In this document: positions 53,836-62,021 of the stretch, one piece after another
How positions within the stretch are numbered: the stretch's first letter is position 1
How the letters are laid out: each line of letters begins with the position of its first letter
NCBI RefSeq assembly: GCF_030362835.1
Contig: NZ_JAUCGQ010000001.1
Span: 2,273,461 to 2,337,460 of the forward strand
Length of the DNA stretch: 64,000 bases
Direction of reading: 5' to 3'
DNA from: Cellulomonas alba
Lineage (GTDB): Bacteria > Actinomycetota > Actinomycetes > Actinomycetales > Cellulomonadaceae
Position numbers and translations under genes: made by a program
The notes under the pieces: model-generated
Told to the model about the DNA's origin: nothing
Databases searched by the model: none
What the model saw: only the letters and a program-made list of their open reading frames with translations

Positions 53836-54785
53836 TGACCACCGCAGACCTCAGCTCGACGAGCAGCGAGTTCCGCGCGCTGATCACGCAGGTCGACAAG
53901 CGTCGGCACCGCAAGGACCGCACGATGCGCGTGCTCATCTGGGGCGCGTTCGTGCTCGCGATGATCCCGCTCGTCTCCGTCTCGCTCACCGTCGTCGTGC
54001 ACGGCATGCAGAAGCTCGACCTCGACTTCCTCACGCACTCGATGCGCGGGGTGTTCGGTGGCGCGGACGCGGGCGGCATCTACCACGCGATCGTCGGCAC
54101 GCTGCTGATCACGCTGTTCGCGACGCTGATCTCGGTGCCGATCGGCCTGCTCACCGCGATCTACCTCGTCGAGTACGGGCGCGGGTCGCTCGCGCGGGCC
54201 GTCACGTTCTTCGTCGACGTGATGACGGGCATCCCGTCGATCGTCGCCGGTCTGTTCGCCTACGCGCTCTTCGCGGTGTTCTTCGGGCCGGCGGTCCGCA
54301 TGGGCGTGGTCGGCTCGGTGGCGCTGTCCGTGCTGATGATCCCCGTGGTCGTCCGCTCGAGCGAGGAGATGCTGCGGCTCGTGCCGAACGAGCTGCGCGA
54401 GGCCGCGCTCGCACTCGGCGTCCCGAAGTGGCTCGTCGTCATCAAGGTGGTGCTGCGCACGGCCGTCGCGGGCATCGGCACGGGCGTGACGATCGCCGTC
54501 GCGCGCGTGATGGGCGAGACCGCACCGCTGCTGATCGCCGTCGGCACCATCGACTCGATCAACACCAACCTGTTCAGCGGCCGCATGATGACGCTGCCGG
54601 TCTTCATCTACCAGCAGTACCAGCAGGGCCTCGTGCCCTGCACGCCGGGACAGCAGAACTGCATCCCGACCATCAACTACGACCGGGCCTGGGCCGCGGC
54701 GCTGACGCTGATCATCCTCGTCATGCTGCTCAACCTGATCGGCCGCCTGATCACCCGCTTCTTCGCTCCGAAGAACCTCGGCTGA
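53835..54785 (+). CDS. pstA: Phosphate ABC transporter permease PstA
   Basis: Second channel subunit, 316 residues, with six membrane helices. The EAA-type loop LREAALALGVPKWLVVIKVV (about 190-209), YLVEYGRG and DVMTGIPSIVAGLFAYA are typical. Near the C-terminus is an extracytoplasmic loop with two Cys residues (VPCTPGQQNCIP) that might form a disulfide. Start overlaps pstC by one base. pstB follows 30 nt later. Confidence 0.96.
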   Translation: MTTADLSSTSSEFRALITQVDKRRHRKDRTMRVLIWGAFVLAMIPLVSVSLTVVVHGMQKLDLDFLTHSMRGVFGGADAGGIYHAIVGTLLITLFATLISVPIGLLTAIYLVEYGRGSLARAVTFFVDVMTGIPSIVAGLFAYALFAVFFGPAVRMGVVGSVALSVLMIPVVVRSSEEMLRLVPNELREAALALGVPKWLVVIKVVLRTAVAGIGTGVTIAVARVMGETAPLLIAVGTIDSINTNLFSGRMMTLPVFIYQQYQQGLVPCTPGQQNCIPTINYDRAWAAALTLIILVMLLNLIGRLITRFFAPKNLG

Positions 54786-54815
54786 CGGAACTGAAGAGGA
54801 AAAGGACTGCGACCC

Positions 54816-55595
54816 ATGGCACAGCGCATCGACGTCAAGGACCTGAACATCTACTACGGCGACTTCAAGGCCGTCGCCGACGTCGGCATGGCGATCGAGC
54901 CCCGCTCGGTCACCGCCTTCATCGGGCCGTCGGGCTGTGGCAAGTCGACGTTCCTCCGCACGCTCAACCGCATGCACGAGGTGATCCCCGGCGCGCACGT
55001 CGAGGGCACCGTCGCGGTCGACGGCGTGGACCTGTACGGCGCCGACGTCGACCCGGTGGCCGTGCGCCGCCAGGTCGGCATGGTGTTCCAGCGCCCCAAC
55101 CCGTTCCCGACGATGTCGATCGAGGAGAACGTGCTGGCGGGCGTGCGCCTCAACAACAAGCGCATCTCGAAGTCGGACGCCGCCGACCTCGTCGAGGTGT
55201 CGCTGCGCAGCGCGAACCTGTGGACCGAGGTCAAGGACCGGCTCAACCGGCCCGGCTCGGGCCTGTCGGGCGGCCAGCAGCAGCGCCTGTGCATCGCGCG
55301 CGCGATCGCCGTGAAGCCTCAGGTGCTGCTGATGGACGAGCCGTGCTCCGCGCTCGACCCGATCTCGACGCTCGCGATCGAGGACCTCATCAGCGAGCTC
55401 AAGTCCGCATACACGATCGTGATCGTCACGCACAACATGCAGCAGGCGGCGCGCGTCTCCGACCGCACGGCCTTCTTCAACCTCGCGGGCGTGGGGCAGC
55501 CGGGGCGGCTCGTCGAGATCGACGACACCGGGACGATCTTCTCCTCGCCGCGTGAGCAGGCGACCGAGGACTACATCTCGGGTCGCTTCGGGTGA
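54816..55595 (+). CDS. pstB: Phosphate ABC transporter ATPase PstB
   Basis: Cytoplasmic ATPase energising phosphate uptake, 259 residues. Walker [10 protein letters not shown] (about 38-46), Q-loop [11 protein letters not shown], signature [15 protein letters not shown] (about 152-166), Walker [14 protein letters not shown] and the switch His in [19 protein letters not shown] precedes the ATG. A 16-bp bidirectional stem-loop after it ends the pst operon. Confidence 0.97.
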   Translation: MAQRIDVKDLNIYYGDFKAVADVGMAIEPRSVTAFIGPSGCGKSTFLRTLNRMHEVIPGAHVEGTVAVDGVDLYGADVDPVAVRRQVGMVFQRPNPFPTMSIEENVLAGVRLNNKRISKSDAADLVEVSLRSANLWTEVKDRLNRPGSGLSGGQQQRLCIARAIAVKPQVLLMDEPCSALDPISTLAIEDLISELKSAYTIVIVTHNMQQAARVSDRTAFFNLAGVGQPGRLVEIDDTGTIFSSPREQATEDYISGRFG

Positions 55596-55660
55596 GCCGA
55601 GCCCGGGAGCGGCGGCGGGGTGCGGAGGGGCGCCCCTGACCTCTTCCGGACTCGCTGCAG

Positions 55661-55697
55661 ACGAGAGGCCGGCCGCGTCGTGCGGCCGGCCTCTCGT
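55661..55697. terminator. Bidirectional terminator between pstB and the lipoprotein gene
   Basis: A perfect 16-bp stem (55661-55676 with 55682-55697) and 5-nt loop between convergent genes. Confidence 0.8.
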
Positions 55698-55721
55698 GAG
55701 TCGTGCGGGTGCGTCGGCTCG

Positions 55722-56240
55722 TCAGCTCGAGGGCGTCGCCGTCGGCAGCAACGCCGCGTACTCGTCGAGCGTCCCGTCGAGCACCGGCACCCGGAGGCTG
55801 TAGCTGCCGTCGGCGGGCGTCGCGAGCGTCACCGTGGTCATGCCGCCGGGAGGCGTGTCGGCGGCGGGCGTCCGGACGTCCGCCTGGCCCTCGACGTCCT
55901 CGCCGAGCAGCAGCACGGTCTGGTGGGACTTCACGTCGACCTTGGTCGGTGCCGTCTCGCCGATGGTGATCGAGACCGTGGTGTCCGTGTCGCCGTCGTT
56001 CGTCAGCGCGCCCGTGAGGACGCCCGGCTTGCCGTGCGCCTCGGACACGAGGATGAGGTTCGACGCCCGGACGTCGCCGATCTGCGCGCGCACGCCGTCG
56101 GACGCGCTGTACGGCTTCTCGGTGGTCATGGGGTTCGTGGCCGAGCACCCGGCGAGCGCCGCGGCGGCCACGGCGGCGCCGGCGGCGAGGACGACGACGC
56201 GGCGCGGGCTGCGGCGGGTGCGGAGGCGGGGCGAGGTCAC
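55722..56240 (-). CDS. LpqE-like lipoprotein
   Basis: A 172-residue exported lipoprotein. The signal peptide RRSPRRVVVLAAGAAVAAAA ends in the lipobox LAGCS (Cys near 29). The mature part has one beta-rich domain with ASNLILVSEAHGKPGVLTGAL, resembling LpqE and PCu(A)C-like immunoglobulin folds, but it has no clear copper-binding Met/His pattern. The position, divergent from carD, is that of lpqE in mycobacteria. The GTG is chosen because GAGGAG lies before it and the signal peptide follows. The function is unknown. Confidence 0.82.
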   Translation of the reverse strand: MTSPRLRTRRSPRRVVVLAAGAAVAAAALAGCSATNPMTTEKPYSASDGVRAQIGDVRASNLILVSEAHGKPGVLTGALTNDGDTDTTVSITIGETAPTKVDVKSHQTVLLLGEDVEGQADVRTPAADTPPGGMTTVTLATPADGSYSLRVPVLDGTLDEYAALLPTATPSS

Positions 56241-56641
56241 GGTGACTCCTCGTGGCGTCGGGCGCCTGGGCGCCGCGGTCGTGCGTGGATCGACGGGTGC
56301 TCGTCGACCGGGGCGCGGCGCACGGGGCGCGGTGCTCGGTCGCAGGGCAAGACTAGCCGTCCGCGGGCCGCGGACCTGGTGCGTGGCCGCCTGCCGGGCG
56401 CCGCGCGGGGCGAGGCGTGCGTCACGCCCGCGCGGGTGCAGCCCCCACTGGCCCGTCGGGCGCGTTCCCGCAGGCCACAGGGGTGCCCGTGCCGCGCCGC
56501 CGGCCGCGGGTGGCCGGCCGGGGTCACACCACCCGTTCGGCACAGCCTGGGCCTCTGACCTGCGACGACGTCGCCGTGCGCCCGGATTGGGCCGGATGTG
56601 GCCGTGGTAGGATGGACCTCTGCGAAAGGGGACACCTGCAG
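56241..56641. other. Divergent intergenic region, lipoprotein / carD
   Basis: This 401-bp region has no gene. A minus-strand TAGTCT (56350-56355) is a likely -10 for the lipoprotein gene. On the plus strand TAGGAT (56608-56613) is the likely carD -10, giving a leader of about 20 nt. The middle, 56360-56560, is GC-rich with no structure I can name. Confidence 0.5.
56608..56613 (+). promoter_or_regulatory. carD -10 box
   Basis: TAGGAT 28 nt before the carD ATG, with a weak TTGGGC upstream at 15-nt spacing. AAAGGGG is the ribosome site between. Confidence 0.45.
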
Positions 56642-57124
56642 ATGTCTTTCACTGTTGGGGAGACCGTTGTCTACCCGCACCACGGTGCAGCGAAGATCGA
56701 AGAGATCAAGACCCGGACCATCCGCGGAGAGGACAAGATCTACCTCAAGCTCAAGGTCGCGCAGGGCGATCTGACGATCGAGGTCCCCGCCGAGAACGTC
56801 GACCTCGTCGGCGTTCGGGACGTCGTCGGCCAGGAGGGGCTGGACCGGGTGTTCGAGGTGCTCCGCGCGCCGTACACCGAGGAGCCCACCAACTGGTCGC
56901 GCCGCTACAAGGCGAACCTCGAGAAGCTCGCGTCGGGTGACGTCATCAAGGTCGCCGAGGTGGTGCGGGACCTGTCGCGTCGCGACGCCGACCGCGGCCT
57001 GTCCGCGGGCGAGAAGCGCATGCTCGCCAAGGCTCGCCAGATCCTCGTCTCAGAGCTCGCGCTCGCGGAGCACACCGAGGAGGACAAGGCCGAGGCGATC
57101 CTCGACGAGGTCCTCGCGTCCTGA
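56642..57124 (+). CDS. carD: CarD family transcriptional regulator
   Basis: RNA-polymerase-binding factor that stabilises open complexes at rRNA and other promoters, 160 residues. The N-terminal RNAP-interaction (Tudor-like) domain has [18 protein letters not shown]. The helical C-terminal domain holds the conserved minor-groove Trp in [17 protein letters not shown] (about residue 85). Length and motifs match mycobacterial CarD. It starts the carD-ispD-ispF series; ispD begins 33 nt after its stop. Confidence 0.97.
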   Translation: MSFTVGETVVYPHHGAAKIEEIKTRTIRGEDKIYLKLKVAQGDLTIEVPAENVDLVGVRDVVGQEGLDRVFEVLRAPYTEEPTNWSRRYKANLEKLASGDVIKVAEVVRDLSRRDADRGLSAGEKRMLAKARQILVSELALAEHTEEDKAEAILDEVLAS

Positions 57125-57157
57125 CGCATCGACCCCGCCGAACCTGCTGACCCGCCG

Positions 57158-57898
57158 GTGACCGTCGCCGCGATCCTGACCGCCGCCGGCAGCGGCACCC
57201 GGCTGGGCCATCCACTCCCGAAGGCGCTCGTCCCGTTGCGGGGCGAGCGCCTTCTGCTGCACGCGGCGCGTGGCCTGCTGGCGGCCCGCACCACGGCGGG
57301 CGAGCGGGTCGAGGTCCTCGTCGTCACGACGCCCGCGGACCGCGTCGACGAGGTCGCGGCGCTGCTTGCCGGGGTGCTCGGGGAGGCCGACGTGCGCGTC
57401 GAGGTGGTGCTGGGCGGCGCCACGCGGCAGGCGTCGGTCGCCGCGGCGATCGCCGTGCTGCCGCACGACGTCGACGTCGTGCTCGTGCACGACGCGGCCC
57501 GCCCCCTCGCGCCGCCCTCGCTCGCCGCCCGCGTGGTCGAGGCGGTGCGCGCCGGCCATGCGGCGGTCGTGCCCGGCCTGCCGGTGGTCGACACGGTCAA
57601 GCGCGTCGGGCCCGCCGACGGGTCGGGGGCCGAACGGGTGCGCGAGACGGTCGCGCGCACGGACCTGCGCGCGGTGCAGACGCCGCAGGGTTTCGAGCGC
57701 GCGCTGCTCGTCGAGGCGCACACCGCGGGCGCCGACCACGGCCGGGACGAGCGCACGGCCGTGTCGGACGACGCCGGGCTGGTCGAGCGGCTCGGCCGGC
57801 CGGTGTGGGTGGTGCGCGGCGACGACCGCGCCGCCAAGATCACGACCGCGCGCGACCTCGCGCTCGCGGAGCTGCTGCTCGCCGAGGAGGACGCATGA
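57158..57898 (+). CDS. ispD: 2-C-methyl-D-erythritol 4-phosphate cytidylyltransferase IspD
   Basis: Third step of the MEP isoprenoid pathway, 246 residues. The nucleotide-binding loop AILTAAGSGTRLGHPLPKAL (5-24), VVLGGATRQASV and VLVHDAARPL (about 109-118) are intact, as is VQTPQGF. The C-terminus LLAEEDA lies inside the first partial copy of a 47-bp tandem repeat, and the stop overlaps an ATG with its own ribosome site. It is therefore coupled, through two mini-ORFs, to ispF. Confidence 0.96.
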   Translation: MTVAAILTAAGSGTRLGHPLPKALVPLRGERLLLHAARGLLAARTTAGERVEVLVVTTPADRVDEVAALLAGVLGEADVRVEVVLGGATRQASVAAAIAVLPHDVDVVLVHDAARPLAPPSLAARVVEAVRAGHAAVVPGLPVVDTVKRVGPADGSGAERVRETVARTDLRAVQTPQGFERALLVEAHTAGADHGRDERTAVSDDAGLVERLGRPVWVVRGDDRAAKITTARDLALAELLLAEEDA

Positions 57899-57945
57899 CG
57901 ACGCGCCGGTCCCGCAGGGCGGTGCTCGCCGAGGAGGACGCATGA
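57895..57945 (+). CDS. Mini-ORF 1 created by tandem repeat
   Basis: Sixteen codons ([16 protein letters not shown]) starting on the ispD stop (ATGA) after CGAGGAGG. The frame ends in the same LAEEDA as IspD because the repeat re-creates that end. It may be translated by re-initiating ribosomes, but a cellular role is unlikely. Confidence 0.45.
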   Translation: MTTRRSRRAVLAEEDA

Positions 57946-57992
57946 CGACGTGCCGGTCCCGCAGGGCGCTTCTCGCCGAGGAGGACGCATGA
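57942..57992 (+). CDS. Mini-ORF 2 created by tandem repeat
   Basis: Sixteen codons ([16 protein letters not shown]) starting on the mini-ORF 1 stop (ATGA) and ending on the ispF start (ATGA), again after CGAGGAGG. Same origin as mini-ORF 1, with small differences. Confidence 0.45.
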   Translation: MTTCRSRRALLAEEDA

Positions 57993-58480
57993 CGACGGGT
58001 CTGCCGCGCACGGGTGTCGGCGTCGACGTGCACGCCTACGACCCGGACCCCGCGCCCGGCGCCGTGCTGCACCTGGCCGGCCTCGCGTGGCCCGGCGAGC
58101 GGCCGCTCGCCGGCCACAGCGACGCCGACGTCGCCGCGCACGCGGCTGCGGACGCGCTGCTCTCGGCGGCCGGCATCGGCGACCTCGGCCAGCACTTCGG
58201 CACGGCCGAGCCGCGGTGGGCCGGCGCCGCGGGGGTCGTGCTGCTCGGCGAGGCCGCGCGGCGCGTGCGCGAGGCCGGGTTCGAGATCGGGAACGTCGCG
58301 GTGCAGGTGATCGGCAACCGGCCCCGGCTCGGGCCGCGGCGGGCGGAGGCCGAGGCGGCGCTCTCCGGTGCGTGCGGCGCGCCGGTGTCGGTGACGGCGA
58401 CGACGACGGACGGGCTCGGGCTGACGGGCCGCGGGGAGGGTGTCGCGGCGATCGCGACGGCGCTGGTCGTCGAGCGCTGA
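57989..58480 (+). CDS. ispF: 2-C-methyl-D-erythritol 2,4-cyclodiphosphate synthase IspF
   Basis: Fifth step of the MEP pathway, 163 residues, a zinc trimer. [10 protein letters not shown] supplies the Asp and His metal ligands and [17 protein letters not shown] the next His. The [10 protein letters not shown] loop and [16 protein letters not shown] (C-terminal signature) are in actinobacterial form. The ATG is in the third repeat copy, after GAGGAGG; an in-frame GTG at 57950 would only add repeat-encoded residues. In mycobacteria cysS follows directly; here a five-gene module separates them. Confidence 0.95.
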   Translation: MTTGLPRTGVGVDVHAYDPDPAPGAVLHLAGLAWPGERPLAGHSDADVAAHAAADALLSAAGIGDLGQHFGTAEPRWAGAAGVVLLGEAARRVREAGFEIGNVAVQVIGNRPRLGPRRAEAEAALSGACGAPVSVTATTTDGLGLTGRGEGVAAIATALVVER

Positions 58481-58521
58481 CCCCCGGCGCCCCTGCGCAG
58501 GCTCGGGCCGGGGCCCGGGCC

Positions 58522-58668
58522 TCAGGCCTCGGGGTCGACCGGCGCCGCGTCGTCGAGCGCCTCGCGACGCGCCCGCGCGCGGCGGCGCGCCACCGTTCCG
58601 GCGACCACGACGAGCACCGCGATCGCGGCGAACCACAGCGCGCCCGCGGCGAGCACCGAGGTGGTCAT
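58522..58668 (-). CDS. 48-residue membrane protein coupled to the aldonolactone oxidase
   Basis: A small gene whose ATG overlaps the stop of the upstream oxidase (ATGA). It encodes a membrane helix (LWFAAIAVLVVVAGTVA, about 11-27) followed by a strongly basic stretch (RRRARARRE) and an acidic tail. The basic side should stay in the cytoplasm. No family is recognised. Proteins this small are easily missed by gene callers. The overlap and helix support it as a real gene. Confidence 0.65.
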   Translation of the reverse strand: MTTSVLAAGALWFAAIAVLVVVAGTVARRRARARREALDDAAPVDPEA

Positions 58669-60005
58669 GCCGTCGTCCCGAACACCCTGTCAGTGTAGGA
58701 GTTGGCGAACAGGCGGTTCGGGTCGGCGTCCGCGCGCACGCGCTGGGCGTCGGCGAACCGCGGGTAGAGCTTGCCGAACCGGTCGGCGTCGAGCCAGTGC
58801 ATCTTGCCCCAGTGGGGGCGGCCGTCGAACCCGGCCATGATCTGCTCGACCGCCTCGAAGTACGGACGGAACGGCAGGCGCCGGTACTGGTGCACCGCGA
58901 CGTACGCGCTCTCGCGGCCGTGCGCGGTCGAGAGCCACAGGTCGTCGGCCGCGGCGAACCGGATCTCGACGGGGAACGGGACGTGCTCGCCGGACGCCTC
59001 GATCCAGCGGTCGATCTCGCCGAGGACCGCGGGCAGCACGTCGCGGGGCACGGCGTACTCCATCTCGCGGAACCGCACGCGGCGGGGCGAGATGAACACC
59101 TCCGCGCTCGGCGCGGTGTAGCGGCGGGACGAGAGGGCGCGCGCGCTGATGGCGTTGATGCGCCGCGTCGTGGGCGGCACGAGCGTCGCGACCTCGTTGA
59201 CGACCTGGAACAGGCCGTTGGAGAGCAGCTCGTCGTCGACCCACGCGCGCATGCGCGGCAGCGGCACGTCGACCGCGTCCGGGACCCGGTTGTTGCGCTT
59301 GGTGAGGGCGCGGCGCGTGTGCGGGAACCAGTAGAACTCGAAGTGGTCGTTCGCCTCGACGAGGCCGTCGGGACCGTCGAGCTGCTCGAGCACGTCGTCG
59401 AGCGGCCAGGGCTCCTCGCGCGCCTCGAGCCGGAACGCCGGCAGCACCTCGAGCGTCACGGCGGCGAGGACGCCGACGCTGCCGAGGCCGAGCCGCGCGA
59501 GCTCGAACAGCTCGGGGTCGTGCGTGGGGGACACCTCGCGGACCTCGCCGGCCGCCGTCACGAGCCGCGCGCCGACCACCTGCGTCGCGAGGCCGCCGAG
59601 CCGCGCGCCCGTGCCGTGGGTTCCCGTGGAGATCGCGCCGGCGACCGACTGCTTGTCGATGTCGCCGAGGTTCCGCATCGCGAGGCCCCGCTCGGCGAGC
59701 GTCGCGTTGAGGGCCGCGAGCCGGATGCCGGCGCCGACGGTGACGTGGGTCGTGCCGTCCGTCTGGGGGACGACACGCTCGACGGCATTCATCCTGTCGA
59801 GGCTCAGCTGGACGCCGTCCGTGACGGCCGCGGGGGTGAACGAGTGGCCTCCGCCGACCGCCCGGACCCGCAGGCCGTCGCGCGCCGCGCCGAGCACGGC
59901 CTCGGCGAGTTCTCCCTGGTCACGGGGCAGTTCCACGCGTGCGGGGGTGGCGCTTGCCGTGCGCGCCCAGTTGCGCCACGGGGCGGCGGTGCTCTGTCGT
60001 CCCAT
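58665..60005 (-). CDS. D-arabinono-1,4-lactone oxidase-like FAD protein
   Basis: VAO-family flavoprotein oxidising an aldonolactone or sugar alcohol, 446 residues. The FAD_binding_4 domain (about 15-180) has VRAVGGGHSFTPAAVTDG and GAISTGTHGTGA. The C-terminal ALO domain ends with the conserved GRPHWGKMHWLDADRFGKLYP region, the HWGK motif of the family. It belongs to the group that includes gulonolactone oxidases; the substrate is unknown. It is divergent from the TetR gene, and a 6-7-6 inverted repeat lies between. Confidence 0.88.
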   Translation of the reverse strand: MGRQSTAAPWRNWARTASATPARVELPRDQGELAEAVLGAARDGLRVRAVGGGHSFTPAAVTDGVQLSLDRMNAVERVVPQTDGTTHVTVGAGIRLAALNATLAERGLAMRNLGDIDKQSVAGAISTGTHGTGARLGGLATQVVGARLVTAAGEVREVSPTHDPELFELARLGLGSVGVLAAVTLEVLPAFRLEAREEPWPLDDVLEQLDGPDGLVEANDHFEFYWFPHTRRALTKRNNRVPDAVDVPLPRMRAWVDDELLSNGLFQVVNEVATLVPPTTRRINAISARALSSRRYTAPSAEVFISPRRVRFREMEYAVPRDVLPAVLGEIDRWIEASGEHVPFPVEIRFAAADDLWLSTAHGRESAYVAVHQYRRLPFRPYFEAVEQIMAGFDGRPHWGKMHWLDADRFGKLYPRFADAQRVRADADPNRLFANSYTDRVFGTTA

Positions 60006-60027
60006 GAGGCGAAAGGGTCCACCTGGT

Positions 60028-60046
60028 CACTTGTCCAAGTCAAGTG
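60028..60046. promoter_or_regulatory. Candidate TetR operator
   Basis: CACTTG (60028-60033) and CAAGTG (60041-60046) form an inverted repeat with a 7-bp centre, in the 148-bp gap between the oxidase gene and the TetR gene. TTGACT (60057-60062) nearby is a possible -35. Operator role is inferred from position. Confidence 0.45.
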
Positions 60047-60153
60047 CGTCACATTCTTGACTATCGTCGTGACCCGACGTGGGATATGCCCAGGGGAGGC
60101 GACGCGACGTCAGCATCCGAGGTGTCGCGGAGTCTGAGGGAGGGACGAAGGGC

Positions 60154-60789
60154 ATGAACCGACTGCCCGTGGCCGAGCGGCGTGAGCAGCTCATCGAGGC
60201 CGCGTTGACGGTGGCAAGCAGGGACGGGATCGAGGCCGCCACGGTGCGCGCCGTCGCCGCCGAGGCCGGGGTCTCGCTCGGCGTCGTCCACTACTGCTTC
60301 CAGGACAAGGACGAGCTGCTGCGCGCCATGGCGCACGCCATCACGCAGCAGAACCTGACGAGCACGCTCGGCGCGCTGCCCGAGGGCGCGCCGGTCGAGG
60401 CGGTGGTCGAGGGCGTGATCCACGCGCTGTGGCACGGCCTCCGCGACAACCGCGGCGCGCAGCTGCTCAGCTACGAGCTCACGACGACCGCGCTGCGCCA
60501 TCCGGAGCTCGCGCAGGTCGCGATCGAGCAGTACGAGGGCCAGTGGGCCGCGGCCGAGCAGGCGCTGCAGCTCGTCGAGCACGCGTCTGGCATCACGTGG
60601 GCCGTCCCACGCGCGGCGCTCGCGCGCACGGTCATCGCGGTGGTGGACGGCATCTCGCTCGCGTGGCTGGTCGACGGTGACGACGCCTCCGCGCTGAGCG
60701 CGCTCCAGGGGTTCGGCCGCTACCTCGCCTCCGTGGCGGTGCCCGGCGAGGTCGTCGAGGAGCCCGTCGGGGCGGACGTGCCCGCGTGA
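60154..60789 (+). CDS. TetR family transcriptional regulator
   Basis: A 211-residue repressor. The N-terminal helix-turn-helix is IEAATVRAVAAEAGVSLGVV (about 24-43) followed by HYCFQDKDELL. The C-terminal ligand domain is helical with a Trp-containing segment. GAGGGAGGGACG precedes the ATG. Its stop overlaps the MFS gene start, and it is divergent from the oxidase gene, so it may control the whole module. The ligand is unknown. Confidence 0.9.
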   Translation: MNRLPVAERREQLIEAALTVASRDGIEAATVRAVAAEAGVSLGVVHYCFQDKDELLRAMAHAITQQNLTSTLGALPEGAPVEAVVEGVIHALWHGLRDNRGAQLLSYELTTTALRHPELAQVAIEQYEGQWAAAEQALQLVEHASGITWAVPRAALARTVIAVVDGISLAWLVDGDDASALSALQGFGRYLASVAVPGEVVEEPVGADVPA

Positions 60790-62021
60790 CGCTGCTGCCC
60801 GCGGCCGGTCCGCGTGAGGCCGCGCGGGCGCGCGTCGCGACGAGCGCAGGGTTCGCCGCGCAGGGCTACGTGCTCCTGCTGCTGCTGCTCAACCTCGACG
60901 CCTTCAAGGACCGGTACGACGTCGGCGACGGCACGATCGACGCCGCGATGCTCGGCGTGCTGCTCGCGGCGGCCGTGGGCAGCGGCGTGGCGGACTGGCT
61001 GAGCCGCCGGCCGGGCGGCAGCCGCGTCGCGCTCGCGGCGGGCCTCGCGCTGATCGCCGTGGTGCTGCCCGTCGTGGCCGTCGCGCCGACCTTCCTCGGC
61101 GCCGCCGCGGCGCTCGTCGTCTACGGCGTCGCGCTCGGCACCGTCGACGCCTCGACCAACATGCAGGGCGTCGCGACGCAGCGGGTCGCCGGGCGGCCGC
61201 TGACCGCGGGCTTCTACGCGGCCTGGTCCTGCGGCGCGATCGTCTCGACGCTCGCGGTGTCGTTCACCCGGCTCGCCGGGCTCGAGACCGAGCCGGTGCA
61301 CGTGCTGCTGCTGACGGCGACCCCGGTCGCGGCGGCCGCCGCGGTGCTCGCGCTGCGCATGGGCATCCGCAACGACCACGGCGCGGTCGTCGGGCCGGAG
61401 GTGGCCGCGGACGGCGCGAAGGTCGCGCTGCCGTGGCGGCCGATGCTCGTGCTCGCGGTGGCGGTCGTCGCCTACTTCGCGGTCGACAACGCGACGCAGG
61501 CCTGGGGGACGATCTACCTGCGCGACGCGCTGAACGCGTCCGAGTGGGTCGCGCCGCTCGTCATCGCGCCCTACCTGATCACCACCCTGATCTCGCGCGC
61601 GCTCGGTGACACGGCCGTGCGCCGGTGGGGCCGCGTCGCGGTGGTCCGCACCTCGGCGCTCGTCGGGGCCGCGGGCCTCGTGCTGGTGATCGCGGCACCC
61701 GACTGGCCGCTCGCGATGATCGGCTTCGCGATCACGGGCGCGGGCCTCGGGCCGATCGTGCCGATGTGCTTCTCGGCGGCCGGAGCGCTCGCGCCCGACC
61801 ACGCCGACGCCGTGATCGCGCGGCTCAACGTGTTCAACTACGGCGGAACGCTGCTGGGCGTCGTGATCGCCGGCCTGGTCGGCGCGCAGACGAGCTTCCG
61901 GGCCGCGTACGTGATCCCCGTGGCGCTCGTGCTGGTCGTCGCCGCGATCGCGGGCCGGTTCGCGGTCGCGCACGACCTGGCGGGGGACCCCGTCGACGAG
62001 CCCACGGAGGTCAGCGCATGA
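60786..62021 (+). CDS. MFS transporter
   Basis: A 411-residue permease with about twelve membrane helices in two halves. MFS family traits include the charged loop DWLSRRPGGSRV after helix 2 and GTVDASTNMQGVATQRVAG in the fourth helix region; YFAVDNATQAWGTIYL opens the second half. Such proteins may be sugar or amino-acid exporters; the substrate is unknown. The GTG overlaps the TetR stop and the next ATG overlaps its stop, giving a coupled TetR-MFS-PLP enzyme run. Confidence 0.88.
   Translation: MTLLPAAGPREAARARVATSAGFAAQGYVLLLLLLNLDAFKDRYDVGDGTIDAAMLGVLLAAAVGSGVADWLSRRPGGSRVALAAGLALIAVVLPVVAVAPTFLGAAAALVVYGVALGTVDASTNMQGVATQRVAGRPLTAGFYAAWSCGAIVSTLAVSFTRLAGLETEPVHVLLLTATPVAAAAAVLALRMGIRNDHGAVVGPEVAADGAKVALPWRPMLVLAVAVVAYFAVDNATQAWGTIYLRDALNASEWVAPLVIAPYLITTLISRALGDTAVRRWGRVAVVRTSALVGAAGLVLVIAAPDWPLAMIGFAITGAGLGPIVPMCFSAAGALAPDHADAVIARLNVFNYGGTLLGVVIAGLVGAQTSFRAAYVIPVALVLVVAAIAGRFAVAHDLAGDPVDEPTEVSA

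Larger units (their letters stand above)
57877..57997 (+). repeat. 47-bp tandem repeat across the ispD-ispF junction
   Basis: A partial unit (57877-57903) and two full 47-bp units (57904-57950, 57951-57997) each end in GAGGAGGACGCATGACGACG. Each copy therefore carries a ribosome site, an ATG and an overlapping TGA. The two full units differ at only a few positions. Confidence 0.92.
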
